Source: Paracoxiella cheracis (GTDB taxonomy: Bacteria > Pseudomonadota > Gammaproteobacteria > Coxiellales > Coxiellaceae). Taken from it: DNA of 64,000 bases. A program made the translations under genes and the position numbers. Under the pieces are notes generated by a model. The model saw only the letters and a list, made by a program, of their open reading frames with translations. It did no database searches and was not told the DNA's origin. The DNA lies in NCBI RefSeq assembly GCF_049348705.1, contig NZ_CP186485.1, forward strand, positions 1 to 64,000, read 5' to 3'. How positions within the stretch are numbered: position 1 is the stretch's first letter; each line of letters starts with the position of its first letter. This document shows, in pieces, positions 1-8,478 of this stretch.

Positions 1-1383
1 GTGTCATTGTCAACAAACTTATGGGAGAAGTGTCTCAATTATTTAAGAGACGAAATCCCGCCACAACAATATAATACGTGGATTCGACCATTACATGTTG
101 TAGAACAACATAATGGTTTATTATTGCTCGCGCCCAATCGATTTGTGCTCGATTGGATCAACGAGCGGTTTTTAACCCGTATCAATGAATTACTGGCAGA
201 ATTGTCCGAAGACGCCCCACCTCGAATTAAATTACAAATTGGCAGTAAAACAACTAACGAAGATAATAACACTCCCAACGTCTCTAAACCAAATAGTCCA
301 GCCGTTCACACACAAACATTTAGTAACACGAATGGTAAGTTACAGTTTGGTACGATGAACCCGCATGGTAATTTGAATTCTCATTTTACGTTTGAGAACT
401 TTGTAGAAGGTAAATCAAATCAATTAGCACGTGCAGCCGCCACACAAGTCGCGAAAAATCCAGGGCAAGCTTATAACCCGCTCTTTATATATGGTGGTGT
501 AGGCCTCGGTAAAACACATTTAATGCACGGCATCGGAAATTTTATTTTACAGAACAACCCCAATAGAAAAGTTTTATATCTACACTCCGAACGATTTGTT
601 GCGGATATGATTAAAGCTTTACAACGAAATGCTATGAATGAATTTAAACGTTATTATCGTTCGGTAAACGCACTCTTAATTGACGACATTCAATTTTTTG
701 CAGGTAAAGATCGTTCTCAAGAAGAATTTTTTCACACATTTAATGCATTATTGGATGGGCAGCAACAAATAATTCTCACGTGCGATCGCTATCCCAAAGA
801 AATTGACGGCCTTGAAGAGCGTTTGCAATCACGTTTCGGGTGGGGCCTGACAGTCGCAATTGAACCCCCCGAACTCGAAACTCGCGTTGCAATTTTAATG
901 ACAAAAGCAGAACAGTTAAAAATCGCTCTTCCCCACGAAGTTGCATTTTTCATTGCAAAAAATATTCAATCGAACGTCCGAGAATTAGAGGGTGCACTAA
1001 AAAGAGTCATTGCCAATGCGCACTTCACCGGCCAATCCATTACAGTCGATTTCACCCGCGATGCGCTAAAGGATTTATTGACGTTACAAGCTAAACTCGT
1101 AACAATTGAGAACATACAGAGAACGGTCGCGGAGTATTATAAAATTAAAGTAGCTGATTTGTTATCAAAACGTCGCAGCCGCTCTATTGCCAGGCCACGA
1201 CAAATTGCAATGACTCTCTCAAAAGAGCTGACTAATCATAGTCTTCCTGAAATTGGTGATGCTTTTGGCGGTCGAGATCACACCACCGTGTTGCATGCCT
1301 GCCGAAAAATAAAAGAATTACTAGCAAGTTCTTTAGATATACAAGAAGATTATAAAAATTTGTTACGAATTTTGTCCGCTTAA
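1..1383 (+). CDS. dnaA: Chromosomal replication initiator DnaA
   Basis: DnaA is the AAA+ ATPase that binds 9-bp DnaA boxes, melts the origin and loads the helicase. The 460-residue protein has the N-terminal helicase-interaction domain, a variable linker (about residues 80-130), a Walker A motif GGVGLGKT (about 165-172), a Walker B LLIDDIQF, and a C-terminal DNA-binding signature GGRDHTTVLHACRKI. It starts with GTG at base 1, so the upstream regulatory region lies outside the window; the assembly was probably opened here. dnaN follows after about 80 bp, then recF and gyrB, the standard bacterial order. Length and motifs are normal. Confidence 0.98.
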   Translation: MSLSTNLWEKCLNYLRDEIPPQQYNTWIRPLHVVEQHNGLLLLAPNRFVLDWINERFLTRINELLAELSEDAPPRIKLQIGSKTTNEDNNTPNVSKPNSPAVHTQTFSNTNGKLQFGTMNPHGNLNSHFTFENFVEGKSNQLARAAATQVAKNPGQAYNPLFIYGGVGLGKTHLMHGIGNFILQNNPNRKVLYLHSERFVADMIKALQRNAMNEFKRYYRSVNALLIDDIQFFAGKDRSQEEFFHTFNALLDGQQQIILTCDRYPKEIDGLEERLQSRFGWGLTVAIEPPELETRVAILMTKAEQLKIALPHEVAFFIAKNIQSNVRELEGALKRVIANAHFTGQSITVDFTRDALKDLLTLQAKLVTIENIQRTVAEYYKIKVADLLSKRRSRSIARPRQIAMTLSKELTNHSLPEIGDAFGGRDHTTVLHACRKIKELLASSLDIQEDYKNLLRILSA

Positions 1384-1463
1384 AATATAATAAGTGGGGC
1401 AGTTTACAATAAGCTAAATAGTTATTACTCGTGTTAACTTCGTCTGACAAAGGGAAGAGGACC

Positions 1464-2579
1464 ATGAAACTGAACATTCAACGCGAAGCGTTACTGAAAC
1501 CCTTACAACTAGTAATCGGCGTTGTCGAACGCAAACAAACTCTACCGATTTTATCGAATGTTCTTTTAAAAACTCTTGATAATCAACTATCTATCACTGG
1601 GACGGACCTCGAAGTTGAGCTAATTGGTCAAACTGCTTTAGAACATTCTGTTTCTGAGCTTAACCAATTAACAGTTCCAGGGCGAAAGCTTATGGATATT
1701 TGTCGCGCATTACCAGATAATGCCCCTATCGAATTGTATCGTGACAAAGAAAAAGTGGTACTTCGTTCTGGTCGTAGCCGATTTACGCTTTCAACACTGC
1801 CCGCAGAAGATTTTCCGAATGTTGAGCCACAAGATAGCCATCTTGAATTTACCATTCCTCAACAGCAGTTTCGTACCTTATTACAACGCACATACTTTTC
1901 AATGGCACAGCAAGATGTTCGTTACTATCTAAATGGTCTATTACTCGAAGTTTATTCGGGAAAATTGCGAGCTGTAGCGACAGATGGACATCGTTTGGCT
2001 ACTACAGTTACTTCCGTAAGAACCAATACAGACCATCGCTTACAAATCATCATTCCTCGAAAAGGCATCATCGAGTTATTGCGTTTATTAGAAGATACCG
2101 ACAAACCAGCCACTATTGTTATCGGCAATAATCACATTCAGGTTTCCAGTGACGAATTCACCTTCACCTCAAAGCTTGTAGAAGGCCGCTTTCCTGACTA
2201 TGAGCGCGTTATCCCTAAAAGCGGCAATAAAGTAATTCATCTTGATCGGGATCTGCTCAAAAATGCACTTAATCGGACTGCTATTTTGTGTAATGAAAAG
2301 TTTAAAGGTGTACGATTAGAACTTCGTACTGGGCTAATGCGTTTACTAGCCAACAATCCAGAACAAGAAGCCGCCGAAGAAGAAATTAATATCGATTATA
2401 ATAGCGAAGACCTAGACATCGGCTTTAACATTAGCTATCTGCTCGATATCTTAAATACCATTAACACTCCTGTCGTCAAACTTACATTTACCGATGCTAA
2501 CAATAGCGTGTTAATCGAAGATAACGACCAAGATGGCGATAGCGGTAGTGCATTCGTCGTAATGCCCATGCGTTTATAA
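1464..2579 (+). CDS. dnaN: DNA polymerase III beta sliding clamp
   Basis: DnaN forms the ring that tethers DNA polymerase III to its template and recruits other repair and replication proteins. The protein is 371 residues from the ATG at 1464, which begins MKLNIQREALLKPLQ and has an AG-rich ribosome-binding site (GGGAAGAGG) just upstream. An in-frame start at 1431 would add 11 residues not seen in the family. The C-terminus ends VVMPMRL, typical of clamps. recF starts 1 bp after its stop, so the two are probably co-transcribed and translationally coupled. Confidence 0.97.
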   Translation: MKLNIQREALLKPLQLVIGVVERKQTLPILSNVLLKTLDNQLSITGTDLEVELIGQTALEHSVSELNQLTVPGRKLMDICRALPDNAPIELYRDKEKVVLRSGRSRFTLSTLPAEDFPNVEPQDSHLEFTIPQQQFRTLLQRTYFSMAQQDVRYYLNGLLLEVYSGKLRAVATDGHRLATTVTSVRTNTDHRLQIIIPRKGIIELLRLLEDTDKPATIVIGNNHIQVSSDEFTFTSKLVEGRFPDYERVIPKSGNKVIHLDRDLLKNALNRTAILCNEKFKGVRLELRTGLMRLLANNPEQEAAEEEINIDYNSEDLDIGFNISYLLDILNTINTPVVKLTFTDANNSVLIEDNDQDGDSGSAFVVMPMRL

Positions 2580-2580
2580 G

Positions 2581-3657
2581 ATGATTTCCAGCTTAATTGT
2601 TCGCCATTTTCGAAATATTAAAGCTGCTGACATCGATACTACCTCCCGCGTAAATATTTTTTACGGCCAAAATGGCGCTGGCAAAACCAGCTTGTTAGAA
2701 GCGATTCATTATTTAGGCCTGGGCCGCTCATTTCGAACCAATCATTCAGCTCATATTATTAATAACGACACTGATTCTTTTTCAGTCTTCGCTCATTTAG
2801 ACAAGAATAACCAAAAAATTCCTATGGGGCTCGAGCGGCTACGAACTGGCGACCGTACTATTAAGATTAACGGTGAATGCGTTACTACTATCTCAGACCT
2901 TGCTAAACACCTCCCCTTGCAATTACTGAGTACGATCAGTTATCGCTTCTTTTTCAATGGACCCAAAATACGGCGACAATTTCTAGACTGGATGTTGTTC
3001 CACGTGGAGCAATCTTTTTTTTCGCGCTGGCAGCTATTTCAGCGAATTCTAAAGCAACGCAATGCAGGAATTAAAGCGCGTTTACCGCTAGAGCAAATAA
3101 TTCTGTGGGATAATGAATTTATCACCACCGCCAACGAGATAGATCGCCTACGCCAAGATATCTTAGCTAGATTCGCACCTATCTTTCTAAACCTCTTACA
3201 ACAATTACTCCCTAACTATAATATTCGATTATCGTATCATCGTGGCTGGAAACAAGAAAAAAGCTTAGAAGCCGTGCTTCAACAAGGATTGCAACGTGAT
3301 CTTCAAATCGGATTTACCCAAAGTGGGCCCCAACGCGCCGATTTACGCCTACTAATCAATGGAACTCCTGCTCAAGATGTCTTATCTCAAGGCCAACAGA
3401 AGCTAACATTGTATGCATGTCATCTAGCCCAAGGGTTGTTACTAAAAGAGAAAACACAAAACGACCCTATTTTTTTGATTGATGACATCACCTCTGAGCT
3501 AGACCACGAAAAACGAGACTGTATTGCCCAACTCCTACAAGAAATTGACTCTCAAATCTTTATTACAGTAGTTCATAGGGACGATTTAGGTCAAATTGCA
3601 CAACTGAAAGAAGCTAAAATGTTCCACGTGGAGCATGGTGAGATTACTCCAAAATGA
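2581..3657 (+). CDS. recF: Recombination mediator RecF
   Basis: RecF is an SMC-like ATPase that helps load RecA at single-strand gaps. The 358-residue protein carries a Walker A motif YGQNGAGKTSLLEA (about residues 29-42), the ABC-type signature region LSQGQQKL and the Walker B FLIDDITSELD near the C-terminus. It begins 1 bp after dnaN. Two parS-like 16-mers lie inside the coding sequence, where they encode the peptides FHVEQ and FHVEH, the second just before the stop. The gene therefore also carries partition sites for the ParAB system at 39.5-41.2 kb. Confidence 0.96.
   Translation: MISSLIVRHFRNIKAADIDTTSRVNIFYGQNGAGKTSLLEAIHYLGLGRSFRTNHSAHIINNDTDSFSVFAHLDKNNQKIPMGLERLRTGDRTIKINGECVTTISDLAKHLPLQLLSTISYRFFFNGPKIRRQFLDWMLFHVEQSFFSRWQLFQRILKQRNAGIKARLPLEQIILWDNEFITTANEIDRLRQDILARFAPIFLNLLQQLLPNYNIRLSYHRGWKQEKSLEAVLQQGLQRDLQIGFTQSGPQRADLRLLINGTPAQDVLSQGQQKLTLYACHLAQGLLLKEKTQNDPIFLIDDITSELDHEKRDCIAQLLQEIDSQIFITVVHRDDLGQIAQLKEAKMFHVEHGEITPK
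2996..3011. promoter_or_regulatory. parS-like partition site 1, in recF
   Basis: The 16-mer TGTTCCACGTGGAGCA is a near-perfect palindrome. It differs from the common bacterial parS core TGTTCCACGTGGAACA at one position. ParB (40364-41236) would nucleate here and spread, and ParA would move the complex. The site lies about 3 kb from dnaA, as expected for an origin-proximal centromere. Confidence 0.8.
3620..3635. promoter_or_regulatory. parS-like partition site 2, in recF
   Basis: This is a second exact copy of TGTTCCACGTGGAGCA, 624 bp after the first and spanning the C-terminal FHVEH codons of recF. Two identical 16-mers in one gene are most simply explained by selection for ParB binding, not for protein sequence. 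Confidence 0.8.
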
Positions 3658-3745
3658 GCGCCCGCATACCGAAATAAACAACTTAAAATCAAATAGTTGT
3701 ATGGCAACTTATATCAAGAAATCCTTCGTCCTAAAGGGGTGTTTA

Positions 3746-3866
3746 TGGTATAATATTCTGTTTTTTCGATCCAATTGAAAGCTCATGATTTGTACTCGAC
3801 CGAGTTCTGACACAGAGCGACAGAACTCCGAGGGCTGGTCAGCATTTACCCATTTATGGAGAAAGA
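3746..3866 (+). promoter_or_regulatory. gyrB promoter and hairpin leader
   Basis: An extended -10 box (TGGTATAAT, 3746-3754) without a good -35 lies upstream of gyrB and implies an untranslated leader of about 105 nt. The leader has a perfect 8-bp inverted repeat, GAGTTCTG at 3802-3809 with CAGAACTC at 3821-3828. The left arm also overlaps a smaller pairing ACTCG/CGAGT around 3795-3806, so two folds compete. A ribosome-binding site GGAGAAAG precedes the ATG at 3867. Control by supercoiling or structure is inference only. Confidence 0.55.
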
Positions 3867-6302
3867 ATGAGAAAAGTTAAATCACCCCCGAAGCAAAAAT
3901 ACGACTCATCCGCGATTAAAGTCCTCAAAGGGCTCGATGCTGTTAGAAAACGCCCTGGCATGTATATCGGCGACACCGATGACGGCTCTGGCTTACATCA
4001 CATGGTCTTTGAAGTTGTGGATAACTCTGTGGATGAAGCGTTAGCAGGTTATTGCAGCCACATCTGGGTGATCATCCACACGGATGGCTCCGTCACCGTC
4101 ACGGATAACGGACGCGGCATTCCAACCGACATCCACCCTGAAGAAAAACGCTCGGCGGCAGAGGTCATCATGACCGTGCTTCATGCCGGTGGTAAATTCG
4201 ACAAAAATTCTTATAAGGTTTCCGGTGGTCTCCACGGTGTGGGTGTGTCCGTGGTAAATGCTTTATCCGAAGAACTCGAACTAACCATTCGTCAAAATGG
4301 AAAAATTTACACGCAACAATATAAAATGGGTGTCCCACAAGAGAAATTAAAAGAAACGGGAAATTCCGAAAAAACCGGTACGGAAATTCGTTTTAAACCA
4401 AGCTCTGAAATATTTAGCGACACTGAATTTCACTACGATATATTAGCCAAACGATTGCGTGAATTATCATTCCTAAACTCTGGCGTGCGAATTGAATTAA
4501 TCGATGAACGCACAGGAAAACACGATGTTTTTGAATACGAAGGTGGTATTAAAGCTTTTGTCGAACATCTCAATCGAAAAAAAACAATCATTAATCCTGA
4601 GGTTTTTTATTTTACGAAAGAAAAAAATGACATAGTTGTGGAACTAGCCCTCCAATGGAACGATAGCTTTCAAGAAACAATCTTTTGCTTCACCAATAAT
4701 ATCCCACAAAATGATGGTGGAACCCACTTAGCAGGATTTCGTACGGCATTAACGCGTACACTCAATAATTATATTGAGAAAGAAGGTCTCGCTAAAAAAA
4801 GTAAAGTCACCACGACCGGTGACGATGCTCGCGAAGGATTAACGGCTGTGCTTTCAGTGAAAGTGCCCGATCCCAAGTTCTCATCGCAAACAAAAGACAA
4901 ATTAGTTTCATCCGAAGTTAAACCTGTCGTAGAGTCTGCAGTTTCTAAAAAATTGAATGAGTATTTATTAGAAAACCCAAAACAAGCGCGCACCATTGTG
5001 ATGAAAATTATCGATGCAGCGCGCGCACGGGAAGCCGCACGAAAAGCTCGCGACATGACGAGACGTAAAAACGTCCTAGATTTAGGGGGATTACCTGGCA
5101 AACTCGCTGACTGCCAAGAAAAAGATCCAGCGTTATGTGAATTATTTTTAGTTGAGGGTGATTCTGCAGGTGGTTCTGCAAAACAAGCGCGTGACCGCAA
5201 ATATCAAGCAATATTGCCACTCAAAGGAAAAATCCTTAATGTTGAAAAAGCACGCTTCGACAAAATGCTATCCTCGCAAGAAGTCGGTACGTTAATTACA
5301 GCGATGGGTACAGGAATCGGTCCAGAAGAATATAATCCCGATAAGCTCCGTTACCATCGCATTATTATTATGACCGACGCCGACGTCGACGGGTCACACA
5401 TTCGAACATTATTACTCACATTTTTTTATCGACAAATGCCAGAATTAATCGATCGCGGTCACGTTTACATTGCACAGCCACCCTTGTATAAAGTTAAAAA
5501 AGGCAAGCAAGAACAATACGTGAAAGATGATGAATCACTCGATGCATTATTATTACAGTTAGCGCTCGATGGGGCCAAATTACATCCTAATGCGAAAGCT
5601 CCTGCTATTCGCAGTTCTGCCTTAGAAGATATTGCGAAACATTATCGAACTGCAACGCGTAGCATTAATCGTTTAGCAAAACGCTATCCTCTCGAAATCT
5701 TAGAGCAATTATTAACAACAAGTGTTTTAAATGCAAAAGACTTAAGCGATGAGAAGAAAGTGAATGAATGGACAGCACACTTTGAAAAACAATTAAATGC
5801 TCGCCACCATAAAAATGGCATTAAATATGAAATTAAAATCAGCCATAATGAGGAGCGAGAGTTATTTTTACCTGTGGTCACCATCACAAATCACGGCGTG
5901 GGACGCGACCATACTTTTAATCAAGACTTCTTTGCTTGTGCAGACTACCGACACATCATCGATCTGCATGACAAAATTGCCGATCTAATTGAAGAAGGCG
6001 CTTACATTGAGCGTGGCGACAAACACAGCAAGGTGGACAATTTTGGCGATGCGCTCGATTGGTTATTGACCGAAGCAAAGAAAGGTTTGAACATCCAGCG
6101 GTATAAAGGGTTGGGTGAAATGAACCCGGAGCAGTTGTGGGAAACTACCATGGATCCACAAGTCCGCCGTCTTTTGGCGGTGAATGTAGAAGATGCCGTA
6201 ACGGCTGATGAAATTTTCACCACATTAATGGGTGATCATGTAGAACCGCGCCGTCATTTTATCGAACAGAATGCATTGGCTGTGGAAAATCTCGACGTAT
6301 AG
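3867..6302 (+). CDS. gyrB: DNA gyrase subunit B
   Basis: GyrB is the ATPase subunit of gyrase, which introduces negative supercoils. The 811-residue protein has the GHKL ATPase domain (VVDNSVDEALAG and DNGRGIP near the N-terminus, then the GGLHGVGVSVVNALS loop), the transducer, the TOPRIM domain (EGDSAGGSAKQ and the DADVDG metal site) and a C-terminal QRYKGLGEMNPEQLW motif that contacts GyrA. Length matches the 804-residue E. coli enzyme. It ends the dnaA-dnaN-recF-gyrB block and has its own promoter. The next feature downstream is an insertion sequence at 6500. Confidence 0.98.
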   Translation: MRKVKSPPKQKYDSSAIKVLKGLDAVRKRPGMYIGDTDDGSGLHHMVFEVVDNSVDEALAGYCSHIWVIIHTDGSVTVTDNGRGIPTDIHPEEKRSAAEVIMTVLHAGGKFDKNSYKVSGGLHGVGVSVVNALSEELELTIRQNGKIYTQQYKMGVPQEKLKETGNSEKTGTEIRFKPSSEIFSDTEFHYDILAKRLRELSFLNSGVRIELIDERTGKHDVFEYEGGIKAFVEHLNRKKTIINPEVFYFTKEKNDIVVELALQWNDSFQETIFCFTNNIPQNDGGTHLAGFRTALTRTLNNYIEKEGLAKKSKVTTTGDDAREGLTAVLSVKVPDPKFSSQTKDKLVSSEVKPVVESAVSKKLNEYLLENPKQARTIVMKIIDAARAREAARKARDMTRRKNVLDLGGLPGKLADCQEKDPALCELFLVEGDSAGGSAKQARDRKYQAILPLKGKILNVEKARFDKMLSSQEVGTLITAMGTGIGPEEYNPDKLRYHRIIIMTDADVDGSHIRTLLLTFFYRQMPELIDRGHVYIAQPPLYKVKKGKQEQYVKDDESLDALLLQLALDGAKLHPNAKAPAIRSSALEDIAKHYRTATRSINRLAKRYPLEILEQLLTTSVLNAKDLSDEKKVNEWTAHFEKQLNARHHKNGIKYEIKISHNEERELFLPVVTITNHGVGRDHTFNQDFFACADYRHIIDLHDKIADLIEEGAYIERGDKHSKVDNFGDALDWLLTEAKKGLNIQRYKGLGEMNPEQLWETTMDPQVRRLLAVNVEDAVTADEIFTTLMGDHVEPRRHFIEQNALAVENLDV

Positions 6303-6613
6303 TTTAAAAGGATACACATTCGAAGCTACAAAAATGGCACCGCAAATAGCATTGCAATGCTGTATATACAAATAGTGTATACAATCTACTTGCCAAAAAC
6401 CGAGTCTGGGTTTTACTCGACTTTCCAAGGAATCTCGGTTATGGGTCGCGTTTATAACGATGTAGCAATAATATCGCATGCTTCAGTGGGTCTATAAATT
6501 TGGACTTTGGATAAATTTATAAAAATAATTAAAAATTGCTTGACATAGAAACCGAAAAAAAATTTTACGTTGTAAACAACGTTTGTTCGAAAAAATAAAA
6601 TAAGGAACAAACG

Positions 6614-8401
6614 ATGTTAGCGACAGAAAAACTAAAACAATTCCGTACATTCCTCTACAACATCTTCCCCGCGCGACGCGATGCCAATATGAATTTACTC
6701 GATGCCCTTTCAAGCCATGGCCATCGCTGCAAAACACCCATAGAATTATGTGAATCGCCATACTTTGAACGTGAATACAGTAGTATTACCGATGCGATTA
6801 GCGATGGTTTGTCGGTAGCAAATTGTTGGGATAGCATGATGAAAATACAATATGAACATGTGAGTCATAGCGATGACCGTGTGATCATTATTGCGGATAC
6901 GACACCACAGTCGCGTCAAAGTGCACACTGTGTTGAAGATCGCCATGTGGTTTACAGCCCTAATCCAGCACCGGGTAACAAACCGATTACCATTGGACAT
7001 GAATATTCAACGGTATCACTATTGCCCAATGATGGTGCAGCTCAAGAAAAGCATTGGTTAGTTCCACTGGATACGAGGCGCGTTAAAAGCGATGAAAAAG
7101 GCAATGTAGTTGGGATGCAGCAAATTAACCGTTGTATTGCAGACTTAGCGCTTACTCATAAATTGGTGGTTAGCGTGGCTGATTCAAAATATGGTCAAGC
7201 GTGTCGCGATGCTCGTGATAGATTATTGCCATCCCTGTCAATAATCGACTCGCAATACGCGACAACTTAAATAGCCGCGGACGTCCTCGTCGCCCGCGCT
7301 CCGCGACCTCACGGCTCGACTACGCACGGGCTCTCAAATGACTTGACGGCTCGTAAAGATTTTTTGCAGTCGCTTACGCTCGGCAAAAAATCCGAGCCTA
7401 CCGCGGAATACGCGCCTTCGCTTCGCTCTCCATGGCGCGCATCGACAGAAGCTTGCCGTAAACTGGTTAGCGAAAATCCCAATTGGGTACATCTTTTCCG
7501 TTTTAACAGTACCCGTAATGTTTTCGCGCCCGCATCAATAGAAGATAATACCTCAGGAAGTATAAAACGCTATGGTGATGCGATGAAACTAAACGACAGC
7601 ACGACTCACCGTGAATCCGATGAGATTGTGCAGCAACCCATTACAACCCGCAGTGGCAAAACTTACCAATTGGAGATTAAAATATGGCGTGACCAATTAC
7701 TGCGTGGTTCAAAGCAATTTAAAGGATATGAGCATCCTGTTACTGTTGTGCAATTGGTTGCGGTTGATGCTAACGGTAAATCTTTATATAAAAATCCACT
7801 CTGGTTAGGACTCGCTGGTGAACGACGTAATGAAATCACAGCATTAGAAGCCTATCACTATTACGATAGACGCTATGACATTGAACACTACTTTCGTTTT
7901 GGTAAAGACAAACTGTTATTTGACCGATACCAAACACCGGATGTTAAGCACGAAGAAGATTGGTGGCGGATGACAGCATTAGCGTATACGCAACTTTATC
8001 TAGCGAGGAATCTTGCCCCGATTTTACCGAAAAAATGGGAGCGGTATTTGCCGAGCTTCCAAGTGGATAACGAAAAACCATCAATAACTGCGACCCCTTC
8101 ACAAACGCAACGGGGTTTTTCTACGGTGCTTGATACCGTTGGCACGCCTGCTAATCTCTGCAAACCACGCGGTAATCCGCAAGGCAGAACCAAAGGTGAT
8201 ACGCAGGGGAAACGCACGCGACATCCTGCTATTTTCAAAAATAGCAACTCAAAAATTAAAACGATTCAGAGGACTGAAGAAAAGACGCAAAACTCAGACC
8301 CTGAAAAAATAGAGGATTTGATTGGGATAGTAAAATCATGGTTGGATAAAATAAATTTTACACCTGAGCAATTCTACGAATTGCTGCAAAAAACAGCTTA
8401 A
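6614..8401 (+). pseudogene. IS4-family transposase interrupted by 249-bp element
   Basis: This is the copy-1 transposase of the 512-residue type described at 10362. Reading is normal for 194 residues, through the second candidate catalytic aspartate (D190), then enters the 249-bp element and stops at 7268-7270. The remaining C-terminal part, with the Y-x2-R-x3-E-x6-K motif, resumes at 7445 in the same frame because 249 is a multiple of three, but it is cut off from the N-terminus. A TTG at 7343 could re-initiate, though the product would lack two of the three catalytic acids. The gene is almost certainly inactive. Confidence 0.92.
7196..7444 (+). repeat. 249-bp dispersed mobile element, copy A
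   Basis: The element runs from CAAGCGTGTCGCGATG to GGCGCGCATCG and appears identical to the copies at 21526 and 30641. The undamaged target is known from the IS4 copies at 10248, 27081 and 48242 (ATGGT then ACAGAAG), so the insertion is exactly 249 bp with no target duplication. Every reading frame on both strands has a stop. It can form four hairpins: 7202-7264 (arms TGTCGCG/CGCGACA, inner GATTATTG/CAATAATC), 7276-7305 (CGCGGA/TCCGCG), 7358-7392 (perfect 10-bp GATTTTTTGC/GCAAAAAATC) and 7411-7439 (CGCGCC/GGCGCG). It is visibly richer in GC than its surroundings. I do not recognise it as a named family. Confidence 0.93.
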
Positions 8402-8478
8402 GATTTAGAAACTCACATTTTTTGATTATTGTCCTAACTGGCAAGGGATTTTATTTATCCAAAGTCCAATATAAATAA

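Larger units (their letters stand above)
6500..8469 (+). mobile_element. IS4-family element, copy 1 (broken by 249-bp insert)
   Basis: This is the same element as at 10248, 27081 and 48242. It is bounded by 17-bp perfect inverted repeats TTGGACTTTGGATAAAT and flanked by a 7-bp direct repeat TATAAAT (6493-6499 and 8470-8476). Its length is 1970 bp, exactly 249 bp more than the 1721-bp intact copies, the excess being the small element at 7196-7444. It lies between gyrB and the IS256-family element, only 9 bp from the latter. Since the ends are intact it might still be moved in trans. Confidence 0.95.

Noticed and set aside
7196..7444. 249-bp element as an in-frame palindromic peptide insert (Rickettsia-type)
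   Set aside because: The length is a multiple of three, but all six frames contain stops, so it ends the host protein early.
7196..7444. 249-bp element as a self-splicing intron
   Set aside because: It is too short for a complete group I or II ribozyme. The base before it is not constant (T, G, A), no group II domain V was recognised, and one copy is antisense to its target gene.
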